From Rhodococcus sp. 14-1411-2a (GTDB lineage Bacteria > Actinomycetota > Actinomycetes > Mycobacteriales > Mycobacteriaceae), in contig NZ_NPGA01000009.1 of assembly GCF_002259485.1 (NCBI RefSeq), positions 493,333-557,332 on the forward strand: a stretch of DNA of 64,000 bases. The letters are read 5' to 3'. The notes under the pieces are model-generated. The model was not told where the DNA came from. It was given only the letters and a program-made list of their open reading frames with translations, and ran no database searches. The position numbers and the translations under genes are program-made. Position 1 is the stretch's first letter. Each line of letters begins with the position of its first letter. Shown here one piece after another: positions 1-9,061 of this stretch.

Positions 1-438
1 CCCGGCATCGATCTGACCGACTACAAGAAGACGTTGATCGAGCGGTTCTCCAACCCCGAGATCCGCGATACCGTCGCTCGCCTGTGCGCCGAGTCCTCGG
101 ACCGAATTCCCAAGTGGCTCTTGCCCGTCATCCGCAAGAACCTCGAGACCGGCGGTCAGATCACCCGCTCCACCGCGGTGGTGGCCAGTTGGGCTCGCTA
201 CGCCGAGGCCGTGGACGAGTCCGGCGAGCCCATCGAGATCGTCGACCAACTCAAGGATTCACTGGTGCCGATCGCGCAGAGTCAGCGCGAGAACCCCACG
301 GCATTCATCGCCAACCGCGCAGTGTTCGGGGATCTGATCGACAACGAGCGGTTCGTGGCCGAATACACGAAACAACTGTCGTCTCTGCAGGAGCGGGGAG
401 CACGCGAGACGCTGGAATCGCTCAGGTCGACTCACTGA
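1..438 (+). CDS. Mannitol dehydrogenase family protein, C-terminal part (5' end outside window)
   Basis: The frame is open from base 1 (first residues PGIDLTDYKKTLIERFSNP) to a TGA at 436-438, so about 145 C-terminal residues are present. The text IERFSNPEIRDTVARLC followed by RIPKWLLPVIRKNL is characteristic of the all-helical C-terminal domain of polyol-specific long-chain dehydrogenases (mannitol 2-dehydrogenase, arabinitol dehydrogenase, fructuronate reductase). The NAD-binding domain and the catalytic lysine lie upstream and cannot be checked. The 3' end overlaps the convergent trkA-like gene by 17 bp. The likely reaction is NAD-dependent oxidation of mannitol or arabinitol to a ketose in the cytoplasm; exact substrate is not decidable from this fragment. 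Confidence 0.85.
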   Translation, partial: PGIDLTDYKKTLIERFSNPEIRDTVARLCAESSDRIPKWLLPVIRKNLETGGQITRSTAVVASWARYAEAVDESGEPIEIVDQLKDSLVPIAQSQRENPTAFIANRAVFGDLIDNERFVAEYTKQLSSLQERGARETLESLRSTH

Positions 439-1087
439 AACGTTCGGCGTCTCGAACCTGACCGGAGACGATGACGGTATCGCCTGCACCGATCACCGTG
501 TCGGCCGTGGCGTAGGTGAATCCTTCGCCCTGACGCTTGACCGCGACGACGGTGACACGGTGTTTGGTGCGTATCCCGCTTTCCCCCAGCTTCTTTCCGA
601 TGATGGAGGCGGGCGGAGAGGTCTTGATCATGGCGAAACCGTCGTCGAATTCGATGTAGTCCATCATCCGACCGCGCACCAGGTGGGCGACGCGCTTGCC
701 CATGTCGTGCTCGGGCCGCACCACATGGTGCACGCCGATCTGGGTGAGAATCTTGGCGTGCGCGTTGCTGATCGCCTTGGCCCAGATGTTGGACACCGAC
801 AGGTTGATCAGCGCGGACGCGGTCAACAGACTTGCCTCGAGATCGGATCCGATGCCCACCACTGCGCGGTCGTACTCGTGAACCGACAGTTGGCGCAACG
901 ACTCCTCGTCGGTGGTGTCGGCCACGGCCGCATGCGTGAGCCGGTCCGAGACACGTTGCACCACAGCCTCGTCGGTGTCGATGCCGAGGACCTCGACGCC
1001 CTGGCCCATCAATTCCAGCGCCAGCGACTTGCCGAAGCGGCCGAGGCCGAGGACGACGACGACGTCGGAGGACGGTTTCCTAGCCAA
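422..1087 (-). CDS. TrkA/KtrA-type potassium uptake regulatory subunit
   Basis: 221 residues. An N-terminal Rossmann RCK domain carries GLGRFGKS (GxGxxG) near residue 14 and the downstream acidic IDTDE that fits NAD(H)/ATP binding; a C-terminal TrkA-C domain follows from about residue 140. This is a peripheral membrane gating subunit for the TrkH/KtrB channel encoded just upstream. The start is TTG at 1087, preceded by GGAAAGG at good spacing; it sits inside the end of the trkH gene (8-bp overlap), so translation is probably coupled. No other start gives a full Rossmann fold. The 3' end overlaps the mannitol dehydrogenase gene tail to tail. Confidence 0.93.
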   Translation of the reverse strand: MARKPSSDVVVVLGLGRFGKSLALELMGQGVEVLGIDTDEAVVQRVSDRLTHAAVADTTDEESLRQLSVHEYDRAVVGIGSDLEASLLTASALINLSVSNIWAKAISNAHAKILTQIGVHHVVRPEHDMGKRVAHLVRGRMMDYIEFDDGFAMIKTSPPASIIGKKLGESGIRTKHRVTVVAVKRQGEGFTYATADTVIGAGDTVIVSGQVRDAERFSEST

Positions 1088-2456
1088 TGAACGGCCTTTC
1101 CGTGGGGAGCGTGTAGCGCCGACCGCGGTCGCGGGCGGCGAGGGCGCTGACCAGAGTGATGGAACCGATGCGGCCCAGGTACATCAGCACGATCAGGATC
1201 ATCTGTCCCCACCCGGGCAACTGTGCGGTGATACCGGTCGACAGACCGACGGTGGCGAAGGCCGAAACGACCTCGAACAGCAGGACGTCGAGGTCGAAGT
1301 CCGTGCCCGCCAGCAACGCGACGACCGGGAGCATGACCAACGCGACGCCGATCAGTGCCACGGTCAACGCCTGACGTTGCACGCGCGCGTCGATCCGACG
1401 ATCGAACACCGTCACCTCGCGGTCACCTCGGATCTCGGCCAGGATGACGAACAGCAGCAGTGCGAACGTGGTGACCTTGATGCCGCCTGCGGTTCCGCCG
1501 CTGCCACCACCGATGAACATCAGGACGTCGGTGACCAGCAGGGTCGCGTTGTCGACATCCGCGTAATCGACACTGTTGAACCCTGCGGTTCGGGGCATGA
1601 TTCCCTGGAACGTCGCGACGAGCATCTTGTCCCAGAAGCCGAATCCTCCCAGCGTTCTGGACCACTCGAAGAGCATCACCACTGTCGGTCCGAGTACCAA
1701 CAGAACTCCGGTGACGGTCAGCGTCAGTCGTGTGTGCAGCGACCAGCGGTGGGGCGATCGACCGCCCCTGGCTCGGGACCGAACTCGACGGGCGATCTCG
1801 AAGAGAACCGGAAATCCGATGCCGCCCAACACGACCGCGATCAACAGTGGGATGCAGATCCACGGATCGGTGGCGAACCCGATCATGTTGTCGCTGAACA
1901 ACGCGAAGCCGGCATTGTTGAACGCGGAGACCGCATGAAAGGTCCCCAGCCACAGTGCACGACCGAGAGGCTCGTCGTATCCGAGAAAGAAGCGCGCCGC
2001 GAGGGCTGTCGCCACGACGCTCTCGATGATCAGACTGGTGCGGAACACGCCGATGACGACGCTTCGGACATCACCCAGCCCCGAGGTGCGCACCTCCGCG
2101 GCCGCGTTGAGCCTGCCGCGCAGACCTATTCGATCGGCCAGGACCAGACCGACCAGGGACGCGATCGTCATGATCCCGAATCCGCCGATCTGAATCAGGG
2201 CAAGGATCACGCCCTGCCCGAATCCCGACCAGTACACCGGAGTGTCCACCACGATCAGGCCGGTCAGACTGACGGCGGAGGTGGACGTGAACAACGCCTG
2301 CAGAAACCCGGTCTCGCTGCCGGGCACGGTCGCCGCCGGCAGCGACAGCACGCCCGCACCTATCGCGATGGCGAGCGCGAACCCTGTGGCCATGACCCGA
2401 ACCGGCGTCGGCCTGAAGATCGCGGACCATCGCGATGCCTGGTGAGCGTCTGTCAC
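1080..2456 (-). CDS. TrkH/KtrB family potassium transporter membrane subunit
   Basis: 458 residues, many hydrophobic helices in the four-fold M1-P-M2 arrangement of the Trk/Ktr/HKT superfamily. Pore-like segments include SLTGLIVVDT (about residue 63) and a loop with GGGSGGTAGGIK (about residue 315), typical of KtrB proteins. It should form the K+ conducting channel in the cytoplasmic membrane, gated by the RCK protein encoded by the next gene. The start is GTG at 2456 with only a weak Shine-Dalgarno; a start a few codons further in is possible. Length matches the family (440-460). The gene pair forms a compact K+ uptake operon, Ktr-like because it has a single short RCK subunit. Confidence 0.93.
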   Translation of the reverse strand: MTDAHQASRWSAIFRPTPVRVMATGFALAIAIGAGVLSLPAATVPGSETGFLQALFTSTSAVSLTGLIVVDTPVYWSGFGQGVILALIQIGGFGIMTIASLVGLVLADRIGLRGRLNAAAEVRTSGLGDVRSVVIGVFRTSLIIESVVATALAARFFLGYDEPLGRALWLGTFHAVSAFNNAGFALFSDNMIGFATDPWICIPLLIAVVLGGIGFPVLFEIARRVRSRARGGRSPHRWSLHTRLTLTVTGVLLVLGPTVVMLFEWSRTLGGFGFWDKMLVATFQGIMPRTAGFNSVDYADVDNATLLVTDVLMFIGGGSGGTAGGIKVTTFALLLFVILAEIRGDREVTVFDRRIDARVQRQALTVALIGVALVMLPVVALLAGTDFDLDVLLFEVVSAFATVGLSTGITAQLPGWGQMILIVLMYLGRIGSITLVSALAARDRGRRYTLPTERPFIG

Positions 2457-2514
2457 CCGAGAAACAGTACGCTCCGCTTCGCGCCATGTGAGTGGAAGAG
2501 CCGCTTCGCGGCAC

Positions 2515-2554
2515 GTGCACGAAAACTCGTAGCAGAGGTCGAGTTTCCGTGCAC
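2515..2554. repeat. Intergenic hairpin element, copy 1
   Basis: Inverted repeat: GTGCACGAAAACTCG at 2515-2529 pairs with CGAGTTTCCGTGCAC at 2540-2554 (14 of 15 positions), with a 10-nt loop. A second copy of the same element with the loop in the opposite orientation lies at 39218-39257, and both sit just past the end of a minus-strand gene. It may act as a transcription terminator or be a dispersed REP-like element. Confidence 0.75.
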
Positions 2555-2623
2555 CTGGGTCATTCCGCGGGCTCCACTCCCGCGCACCTGGGTCATTCCG
2601 CGGGCTCCACTCCCGCGCACCTG
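2551..2623. repeat. 33-bp tandem repeat, two full copies
   Basis: Two identical consecutive 33-bp units, 2551-2583 and 2584-2616, each beginning GCACCTGGGTCATTCCGC, followed by a 7-bp start of a third unit (GCACCTG, 2617-2623). The array runs from the end of the preceding hairpin to within 5 bp of the stop codon of the talarate/galactarate dehydratase gene. No coding potential is seen. Confidence 0.85.
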
Positions 2624-2627
2624 CGCG

Positions 2628-3827
2628 TCAGCGCACCACTACTTTTGCCACGGTCCACGCACGTCCCTGTTCGCTCAACGTGAAGCCCAGTCCCGGGCGC
2701 GCGGAGAGATGCATGCGCCCGTCTCGCGTCTCGAGATGCTCGTCGAACAGTGGGTCCAACCAGTCGAAGTGCTCCACCCACGTCTGCAGGGGATACACCG
2801 CCGCGAGGTGCAGATGGATCTCCATGGCGAAGTGCGGGGCGAGTTGCAGATTGTGGTGCTCTGCCAGCGTGGCCAACTTCAGGAACTGCGTGATTCCGCC
2901 GATTCGAGGAGCGTCGGGTTGCAGGATGTCGACCGAGCCGGCCTCGATGAGGCGGACGTGCTCGCCGACGCTTGCCAGCATCTCTCCCGTCGCGATCGAG
3001 GTATCCAGGCTGCGAGCGAGCTGCGAATGCCCCTCGGCGTCGTAGGCGTCGAGGGGTTCCTCGATCCACACGAGGTCGAATTGCTCCAGGATTCGGCCCA
3101 TGCGCTGAGCGGTCGGGCGATCCCACTGCTGATTGGCGTCCACCATCAGCGGGACATCGTCACCGAGAAATTCGCGGACCGCCGTGACGCGGGCGATATC
3201 GGCACGCCAATCCGGCTGTCCCACCTTCAGTTTGATGCCGCCGATGCCGTTGGCCAGTGAGATGGCGGCGTTCTCCATGACCTCCTCGATGGGAGTGTGC
3301 AGAAAACCACCCGAGGTGTTGTACGTCTGCACCGAATCGCGCGCCGAGCCGATCAGTTTCGCCAGCGGCAACCCCGCACGCTTGGCTTTGAGATCCCACA
3401 GCGCGATGTCGATCGCGGCAATCGCCTGCGTCGCCACACCACTGCGGCCCACCGAGGCACCGGCCCACACCAGCTTGTTCCAGATCTTGCCGATGTCGTT
3501 CGGGTCCTCACCGATGAGGACCGGAGCAATCTCCTGGGCATGCGCAAACTGGGCGGGGCCGCCCGCACGCTTGGAATAGCCGAAACCGATTCCCTCATGG
3601 CCCTGTTCGGTGCGAATCTCCGCGAACAGGAACACCACCTCGGTCATCGCCTTCTGCCGACCCGTGAGCACCTTGGCATCGCTGATCGGATTCTTCAGCG
3701 GCAACACGATCGAGGACAATGTCACCTCGACGATGCGGTCGAGGCTTGCAGCCCCGGCGGCCAGGGCCCTGACTGCGGCGTCCGGTGCGGCGAGGCCACT
3801 GCTGGGCTTTTCCGTTGCGATGGTCAT
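2628..3827 (-). CDS. L-talarate/galactarate dehydratase-like enolase superfamily enzyme
   Basis: 399 residues. Mandelate racemase/muconate lactonizing subgroup: N-terminal capping domain (about 30-150) and TIM barrel (about 160-380). Visible active-site elements are KLK at 199-201, metal ligands D230, E256 and E282, D305, and the segment PHFAMEIHLH (H332) that is typical of talarate/galactarate dehydratase. Expected reaction: dehydration of galactarate (and/or epimerisation/dehydration of talarate) to 5-keto-4-deoxy-glucarate, feeding the kdgD product encoded nearby. The start ATG at 3827 has AGGAG eight bases upstream; longer in-frame starts extend into non-homologous sequence. A 73-bp gap separates it from the dehydrogenase gene upstream. 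Confidence 0.88.
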   Translation of the reverse strand: MTIATEKPSSGLAAPDAAVRALAAGAASLDRIVEVTLSSIVLPLKNPISDAKVLTGRQKAMTEVVFLFAEIRTEQGHEGIGFGYSKRAGGPAQFAHAQEIAPVLIGEDPNDIGKIWNKLVWAGASVGRSGVATQAIAAIDIALWDLKAKRAGLPLAKLIGSARDSVQTYNTSGGFLHTPIEEVMENAAISLANGIGGIKLKVGQPDWRADIARVTAVREFLGDDVPLMVDANQQWDRPTAQRMGRILEQFDLVWIEEPLDAYDAEGHSQLARSLDTSIATGEMLASVGEHVRLIEAGSVDILQPDAPRIGGITQFLKLATLAEHHNLQLAPHFAMEIHLHLAAVYPLQTWVEHFDWLDPLFDEHLETRDGRMHLSARPGLGFTLSEQGRAWTVAKVVVR

Positions 3828-3900
3828 CGTGCAACTCCTGAGTTCGTCGACTATGTTGCTTCCCAGCCTATTTCGGCGAACTATGCACGTCCAACACCTT

Positions 3901-4872
3901 TTACCGGCTCGACGATGCCGCCAAAGCATCGATGTTCGACGCGATATCGGCGACTCGGCCCACGAACGTGTGGTGCGTGACGCCCGACGAGTGGGGAGTC
4001 ATCAGCACGTTGTCGAGTTCACGGAACGGCAGAGAACTCGGTTCGCCCACCCCGTCCGGCCCCGGGTAGCGGTACCAGACATCGATGGCAGCTGCGGCGA
4101 TCTCGTTGCGAGACAGTGCGTCGAACAGAGGTTGTTCCTGCACCAAGGGCCCACGGCCGACGTTGACGAGTATCCCGTCCTCACCCAGCCTCCGAAGTTC
4201 CTCGGCACCGATCATCCCGCGAGTGTGCTCGTTCAACGGTGCGGAGACCACGAGAACATCCGCGAAATCGGCGAGCCTCGTCAGATCCCTTGCATCAGCC
4301 ACCCATTCGAGGCCCTCGTCCGGAACTCGTCCGCTGCCGGTGACCGCAGCACCGGTTGCCCCGTACGCCCGAAACAACTGCCACGTTTTTCGACCGATAT
4401 GCCCGAAGCCGACAAATCCGATGCGAGCACCGCTCAGCGACAACGGTTGCGCGATGCTCGGGTCGTAGACAGCGGTCGCGAACACTCCCTTGCGCAGCGC
4501 GCGGTCTTGTTGCAGAAACTGTCGTCGCAGCATCACCGTTGCTGCGACGACATACTCGGCGATCGACTGCTCGTGATGAAAGGTGTTGCACACCTGCACA
4601 TCGGGACCCAAACCGGAACGATCGACGTTGTCCGTTCCAGCGCCTGCGACCTGCACCATACGCAGATTCGGCGCAGCGGCACCCATGGCCGCGCTGAACT
4701 TGCCGCCGACGTAGACGTCGGCATCGGCAAGCTCGTCGATGACTCGGTCTTCGTCGAACGGGATGCACCAGACCACCTCGGCATCGGCGGGCAGGCCCGC
4801 CTCGAACTGCTCCCGATGCGGCAGCATATTACGGTCGCCGACAACGATCTTCATCCGCGCACCGGAACTCAT
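3901..4872 (-). CDS. D-isomer-specific 2-hydroxyacid dehydrogenase
   Basis: 323 residues. Dinucleotide-binding motif GFGHIG at 155-160, catalytic Arg in NVGRGPLV (R240) and catalytic His in MTPHSSG (H294). The usual Glu of the DVFxxEP region is not in the normal place ([12 protein letters not shown]264 onwards), so the catalytic triad may be modified. Predicted to reduce a 2-oxo acid or oxidise a D-2-hydroxy acid with NAD(P). The ATG at 4872 overlaps the stop of the glucarate dehydratase gene (ATGA), so translation is coupled and a role in aldarate breakdown or detoxification of a keto-acid by-product is likely. Substrate unknown. Confidence 0.85.
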   Translation of the reverse strand: MSSGARMKIVVGDRNMLPHREQFEAGLPADAEVVWCIPFDEDRVIDELADADVYVGGKFSAAMGAAAPNLRMVQVAGAGTDNVDRSGLGPDVQVCNTFHHEQSIAEYVVAATVMLRRQFLQQDRALRKGVFATAVYDPSIAQPLSLSGARIGFVGFGHIGRKTWQLFRAYGATGAAVTGSGRVPDEGLEWVADARDLTRLADFADVLVVSAPLNEHTRGMIGAEELRRLGEDGILVNVGRGPLVQEQPLFDALSRNEIAAAAIDVWYRYPGPDGVGEPSSLPFRELDNVLMTPHSSGVTHHTFVGRVADIASNIDALAASSSR

Positions 4873-6215
4873 CGCACCAGGGCCGGCCGCTTGCTGTCGA
4901 ACGTCCATCCCTCGATCAGGTACTGCATACCGATGGAGTCGTCACGGGCACCGAGACCTTCCTTCTGGTACAGCTCGTGCGCCGCATCGATCTGCTCGAA
5001 GTCGAGCTCGACACCCAGACCCGGCTTGTCGGGCACGGTGAGGTAGCCGTCCTCGATCGTGAACGGCTCCTTGGTCACTCGCTGTCCGTCCTGCCAGATC
5101 CAGTGCGTGTCGATGGCCGTGATCGTTCCTGGAGCGGCCGCGGCGACGTGGGTGAACATGGCCAGTGACACGTCGAAGTGGTTGTTGGAGTGCGAACCCC
5201 ACGTCAGACCCCACGCATCGCACAGCTGCGCTACGCGGACAGAACCGGCCATCGTCCAGAAGTGCGGGTCGGCCAACGGGATGTCCACGGCACCGGATCG
5301 GATGGTGTGGCCCATCTCGCGCCAGTCGGTGGCGATCATGTTGGTCGCGGTCTGCAACCCGGTGGCGCGCTTGAATTCGGTCATGACTTCTCGACCGGAG
5401 AATCCGCCCTCCGGTCCGACGGGATCTTCGGCGTAGGCCAGGACATCCCGCAGGCCACGACACGTCTCGATCGCGTCCTTCAGTAACCAACCACCGTTGG
5501 GATCCAACGTGATTCGAGCCTCGGGGAATCGCTCGGCCAATGCGCGCACCGCAGCGGCCTCCTCGGCGGCGGGCAGCGCACCACCCTTGAGCTTGAAGTC
5601 CTGGAATCCGTATCGGGCCTGCGCCGCCTCGGCGAGGCGCACGATCGACTCGGGATCCATGGCCTCCTCGTGCCTGATGCGCATCCAGTCGTCGGCCCCA
5701 GCAGCCTCGTCGGCTGCACCACGGTAGGCGAGGTCGGTCTTGGTGCGATCGGCGACGAAGAACAGGTAGCCCAGAGCCTGGACCTTGTCACGCTGTTGAC
5801 CGTCTCCCAGCAACGCGGCGACGCTGACGCCGAGATGCTGGCCGAGTAGATCCAGTAACGCCGATTCCACCGCGGTCACAGCGTGAATCGCGATCCGCAG
5901 ATCGAAGGTCTGCGCGCCTCGGCCCCCGGCATCACGATCCGCGAACGTGCGGCGCATCTCGGCCAACACGGCGTTGTACCGACCGATGCCCTGGCCCTCG
6001 ACGAGTACCCGTGCATCCTCGAGAGTCTGCCGGATCGCCTCTCCGCCGGGCACTTCACCGACACCGATGCGCCCATCCGAATCGGTGAGCACCACCAGAT
6101 TGCGGGTGAAGTACGGGGCGTGCGCTCCGCTGAGGTTCAGCAGCATGTCGTCGTGACCGGCAATGGGAATGACGCTCATCTCGGTGACGACGGGGGTGCT
6201 CGTGTGGACGTTCAT
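4869..6215 (-). CDS. gudD: Glucarate dehydratase
   Basis: 448 residues, the normal length for GudD. The enolase-superfamily residues of glucarate dehydratase are present: KLK (K208, K210), D238 and N240, E263, N292, D316, and the His/Asp dyad region with H342, H346 and D348. It dehydrates D-glucarate (and L-idarate) to 5-keto-4-deoxy-D-glucarate in the cytoplasm. The ATG at 6215 is preceded by GAGAGG. The gene is the first of a minus-strand operon with the hydroxyacid dehydrogenase and probably the talarate/galactarate dehydratase, and is divergent from the aldehyde dehydrogenase-kdgD operon that completes the pathway to 2-oxoglutarate. Confidence 0.95.
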   Translation of the reverse strand: MNVHTSTPVVTEMSVIPIAGHDDMLLNLSGAHAPYFTRNLVVLTDSDGRIGVGEVPGGEAIRQTLEDARVLVEGQGIGRYNAVLAEMRRTFADRDAGGRGAQTFDLRIAIHAVTAVESALLDLLGQHLGVSVAALLGDGQQRDKVQALGYLFFVADRTKTDLAYRGAADEAAGADDWMRIRHEEAMDPESIVRLAEAAQARYGFQDFKLKGGALPAAEEAAAVRALAERFPEARITLDPNGGWLLKDAIETCRGLRDVLAYAEDPVGPEGGFSGREVMTEFKRATGLQTATNMIATDWREMGHTIRSGAVDIPLADPHFWTMAGSVRVAQLCDAWGLTWGSHSNNHFDVSLAMFTHVAAAAPGTITAIDTHWIWQDGQRVTKEPFTIEDGYLTVPDKPGLGVELDFEQIDAAHELYQKEGLGARDDSIGMQYLIEGWTFDSKRPALVR

Positions 6216-6259
6216 GTCCGACCTCTCTCATACGCCATGGGTGACTCGGCTCACAGACG

Positions 6260-6290
6260 ACACTAGGACTCCCCATCGATTCATGTCCAA
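6260..6290 (-). promoter_or_regulatory. Predicted gudD promoter
   Basis: Read on the minus strand: -35 TTGGAC (6290-6285), 19-nt spacer, -10 TAGTGT (6265-6260), followed by a roughly 45-nt leader to the gudD ATG at 6215. The -35 box lies inside the control element at 6277-6293. Confidence 0.55.
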
Positions 6291-6293
6291 GAC
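6277..6293 (-). promoter_or_regulatory. Inverted control element, left copy (gudD side)
   Basis: CGATTCATGTCCAAGAC; its reverse complement matches 6401-6417 at 15 of 17 positions. The two copies lie symmetrically over the -35 boxes of two divergent promoters, which suggests binding sites for one regulator of the whole glucarate regulon. No regulator gene is adjacent. Confidence 0.6.
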
Positions 6294-6400
6294 CATCTGC
6301 GCATCGACCGATGCAGTAGTGGCATCGGTAGGCACAACGGGAGCCCATCACACCTGGCAGCGCGATCGATACCGAGAGTGGATCGAATGCGACTTTTTTA

Positions 6401-6417
6401 GACTTGGACATGTATCG
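6401..6417 (+). promoter_or_regulatory. Inverted control element, right copy (aldehyde dehydrogenase side)
   Basis: GACTTGGACATGTATCG, the mirror partner of 6277-6293. It includes the predicted -35 hexamer TTGGAC at 6404-6409. Confidence 0.6.
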
Positions 6418-6433
6418 ATCGCCCTTCTACCGT
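6404..6433 (+). promoter_or_regulatory. Predicted promoter of the aldehyde dehydrogenase-kdgD operon
   Basis: -35 TTGGAC (6404-6409), 18-nt spacer, -10 TACCGT (6428-6433), then about 70 nt of leader to the ATG at 6504. Confidence 0.6.
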
Positions 6434-6503
6434 GGTGAGCTATGAGCCAGGTCACGCCTCGGCGTCAGTGCACGCACCGCATCACAGCCCTAGGAGTCAC
6501 CCC

Positions 6504-8102
6504 ATGACAGCGTCGACGACACAGTCCACCACTCTCACCGGCCGGATGATCATCGCCGGCGTCCCGGTATTCGGTGCCGGCGCGCAGATTCACGGAATCG
6601 ACCCCAGCACCGGCAGAGATCTCGAACCCGCCTACGGGCACGGAGACAACAACGACGTCGAGAAGGCCTGTGTTGCAGCGGCCGACGCCTTCGCCGACTA
6701 CCGGGCCACGTCCTCGGAGACCCGCGCGCAGTTCCTCGAGACCATCGCAGACAACATCGCGGCGCTCGGCGACACCCTGATCGAGCGCACCGTCGCAGAA
6801 TCAGGACTTCCGCTGGCCCGCATCACCGGCGAGGTCGGCCGCACCACCGGACAACTGCGTCTGTTCGCTTCCGTTCTGCGCGAGGGCAGTTGGAACGGAG
6901 CCCGTATCGATCCGGCCCAGCCCGAACGCGCGCCCCTCCCCCGCGCCGACATCCGCCAGCGACAGATTCCCCTGGGACCGGTAGCAGTGTTCGGTGCCAG
7001 CAACTTCCCGCTCGCCTTCTCCGTCGCCGGCGGCGACACCGCGTCCGCCCTCGCAGCCGGATGCCCTGTGGTGGTCAAAGCACACGACGCCCACCCGGGA
7101 ACGTCCGAGTTGGTCGGCCGCGCAATCGCCGACGCGGTGTCCTCCACCGGAATGCCCTCTGGAACGTTCTCACTGTTGTTCGGCTCCGGCCGCGGACTCG
7201 GTACCGCTTTGGTGACCGACCCTCGCATCAAGGCCGTCGGATTCACCGGATCACGCTCGGGCGGAACGGCTCTCGTTGCCGCGGCGGCCGGTCGCCGCGA
7301 GCCCATCCCGGTGTACGCCGAGATGAGTTCCATCAACCCCGTCTTCGTCCTCGACGGCGCACTCGCCACCCGCGGAGCCGAACTCGGCCGCGCCTTCGTC
7401 GCATCGCTCACCATGGGCTCGGGCCAGTTCTGCACCAACCCCGGTCTCGTCATCGCCGTCGACGGCCCGGGCCTGCAGACCTTCACCGAGGCGGCCACTG
7501 CCGCTGTGCAGGAGTCCACACCCACCACGATGCTGACCCCGAACATCGCCGCGAGCTACGCCGAGGGCGTCGACACTTTGAGCGAAGTCGTGACCGAGCT
7601 CGCCAGGGGTACAGACGCACAGGCCCCGAACGCCTGCCGCGCAGCGCTGTTCACCACCGACGCCGATACGTTCCTCACCTCCGATGCAGCACAGGCCGAG
7701 GTGTTCGGCGCGTCGAGCCTCATCGTTCGCTGCACCGATGCACAGCAGGTTCGCGACGTCGCCGCGCTCCTCGAAGGGCAGCTGACCGCCACTGTCCATG
7801 CCGACGAGTCCGATCACACCGAGGCAGGCAAACTCCTCTCGGTGCTCGAACTCAAGGCCGGTCGCATCCTGTTCGACGGATGGCCCACCGGCGTCGAGGT
7901 AGGCCACGCAATGGTCCACGGCGGCCCCTTCCCCGCCACTTCCAATTCCCGCACCACCTCGGTCGGATCTCTCGCCATCGAGCGCTTCCTGCGTCCTGTT
8001 TCCTACCAGGACGTGCCGAAATCTCTGCTGCCCAATCCAATTGCCGATGGCAACCCAGAGGGCATCTTTCGCCGCATCGACGGCCAGCTCACCCAAGACT
8101 GA
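6504..8102 (+). CDS. 2-oxoglutarate semialdehyde dehydrogenase (NADP+), aldehyde dehydrogenase family
   Basis: 532 residues. ALDH fold with the oxyanion Asn in [11 protein letters not shown] (N167), general base E273 in YAEMSS and nucleophile C310 in [10 protein letters not shown]. The subgroup with NPVFVL after the Glu motif is typical of ketoglutarate semialdehyde dehydrogenases. It performs the last step of the non-phosphorylative aldarate route, 2,5-dioxopentanoate to 2-oxoglutarate. The ATG at 6504 has TAGGAG upstream; an upstream in-frame GTG (6432) lies within the -10 box and is unlikely. It is followed by kdgD after 32 bp, so the two are co-transcribed. Confidence 0.92.
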   Translation: MTASTTQSTTLTGRMIIAGVPVFGAGAQIHGIDPSTGRDLEPAYGHGDNNDVEKACVAAADAFADYRATSSETRAQFLETIADNIAALGDTLIERTVAESGLPLARITGEVGRTTGQLRLFASVLREGSWNGARIDPAQPERAPLPRADIRQRQIPLGPVAVFGASNFPLAFSVAGGDTASALAAGCPVVVKAHDAHPGTSELVGRAIADAVSSTGMPSGTFSLLFGSGRGLGTALVTDPRIKAVGFTGSRSGGTALVAAAAGRREPIPVYAEMSSINPVFVLDGALATRGAELGRAFVASLTMGSGQFCTNPGLVIAVDGPGLQTFTEAATAAVQESTPTTMLTPNIAASYAEGVDTLSEVVTELARGTDAQAPNACRAALFTTDADTFLTSDAAQAEVFGASSLIVRCTDAQQVRDVAALLEGQLTATVHADESDHTEAGKLLSVLELKAGRILFDGWPTGVEVGHAMVHGGPFPATSNSRTTSVGSLAIERFLRPVSYQDVPKSLLPNPIADGNPEGIFRRIDGQLTQD

Positions 8103-8134
8103 CTCACCCCCACCTAGTTCTCGAGGAGACCACC

Positions 8135-9061
8135 ATGCTCGACGGAGTCCTGTTCTTCCCCGTCACCCCGTTCACTGCCACCGGTGAGGTCGATTACGAC
8201 CTGCTGGCCGCGCACATCGCGAAGGGTGTCGATGCGGGACCCGGTGGAGTGTTCATCGCGTGCGGCACGGGCGAATTCCATGCCCTCGAAAGCGAGGAGT
8301 TCGGCAAGATCGTGCGCACCGCGGTCGACGTCGTTGCCGGCCGCGTCCCCGTCTACGCCGGTGCAGGCGGATCCGTCGCCCAGGCAAAAGCATTCGCCGC
8401 GAGCGCGAAGACCAACGGAGCCGACGGAATCCTGTTGCTCCCGCCCTATCTGGTGACGATGCCGCAGGCCGGGTTGGTCAACTACACCAAGGCCGTTGCC
8501 GGTGCCTCGGATCTGCCACTGATCGTTTACAACCGCGGTAACGCTCGCTTCACCGAGGACTCGGCCGTCGAGGTGGCGCAGCTCCCCACCGTCGTCGGAT
8601 TCAAGGACGGTACAGGCGATCTCGATCAGGTCGGCCGCATCGTTCGGGCAGTGCTGGATGCCCTCGAGCCGTCGGGCAAGCCCTTCCAGTTCTTCAACGG
8701 CCTGCCCACCGCCGAGGTCTCGCAGCAGGCCTATCGCGCCATCGGTGTCACGCTGTACTCCTCGGCGACGTTCGCCTTCGCGCCCGAGCTTGCGCTGGCG
8801 TTCTACCGATCCCTCGACAGCGGAAACGAGAAGCTCACAGCCGCACTGCTGCGCGAGTTCTTCCACCCGCTGGTTCGCCTACGCGACAAGGTTCCCGGCT
8901 ACGCCGTCTCTCTCATCAAGGCAGGCGTGACGATGGAGGGCATCGAGGCAGGCCCCGTGCGCCCGCCACTGGTGGACATCAGTGCACCGCACCTCGAAGA
9001 ACTGACCGCGATCGTAGCCGCCGGCCGGGCCGTGCTGGCGGACGAGCTCGCGGTGCACTGA
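8135..9061 (+). CDS. kdgD: 5-dehydro-4-deoxyglucarate dehydratase
   Basis: 308 residues of the DapA/N-acetylneuraminate lyase class I aldolase family. The carbonyl-binding motif GTGEF is at 44-48, the tyrosine of VYNRGN is Y132 and the Schiff-base lysine of VVGFKDGTGD is K157; these features separate KdgD from true DapA. It dehydrates and decarboxylates 5-keto-4-deoxy-glucarate to 2-oxoglutarate semialdehyde. The ATG at 8135 follows GAGGAG. The stop codon overlaps the ATG of the next gene by one base (TGATG). Confidence 0.94.
   Translation: MLDGVLFFPVTPFTATGEVDYDLLAAHIAKGVDAGPGGVFIACGTGEFHALESEEFGKIVRTAVDVVAGRVPVYAGAGGSVAQAKAFAASAKTNGADGILLLPPYLVTMPQAGLVNYTKAVAGASDLPLIVYNRGNARFTEDSAVEVAQLPTVVGFKDGTGDLDQVGRIVRAVLDALEPSGKPFQFFNGLPTAEVSQQAYRAIGVTLYSSATFAFAPELALAFYRSLDSGNEKLTAALLREFFHPLVRLRDKVPGYAVSLIKAGVTMEGIEAGPVRPPLVDISAPHLEELTAIVAAGRAVLADELAVH

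Noticed and set aside
912..3260. A 782-codon open frame on the plus strand opposite the TrkH and dehydratase genes
   Set aside because: Composition is rich in Arg, Gln, Asp and His with no family; it mirrors the high-GC third positions of the genuine minus-strand genes.
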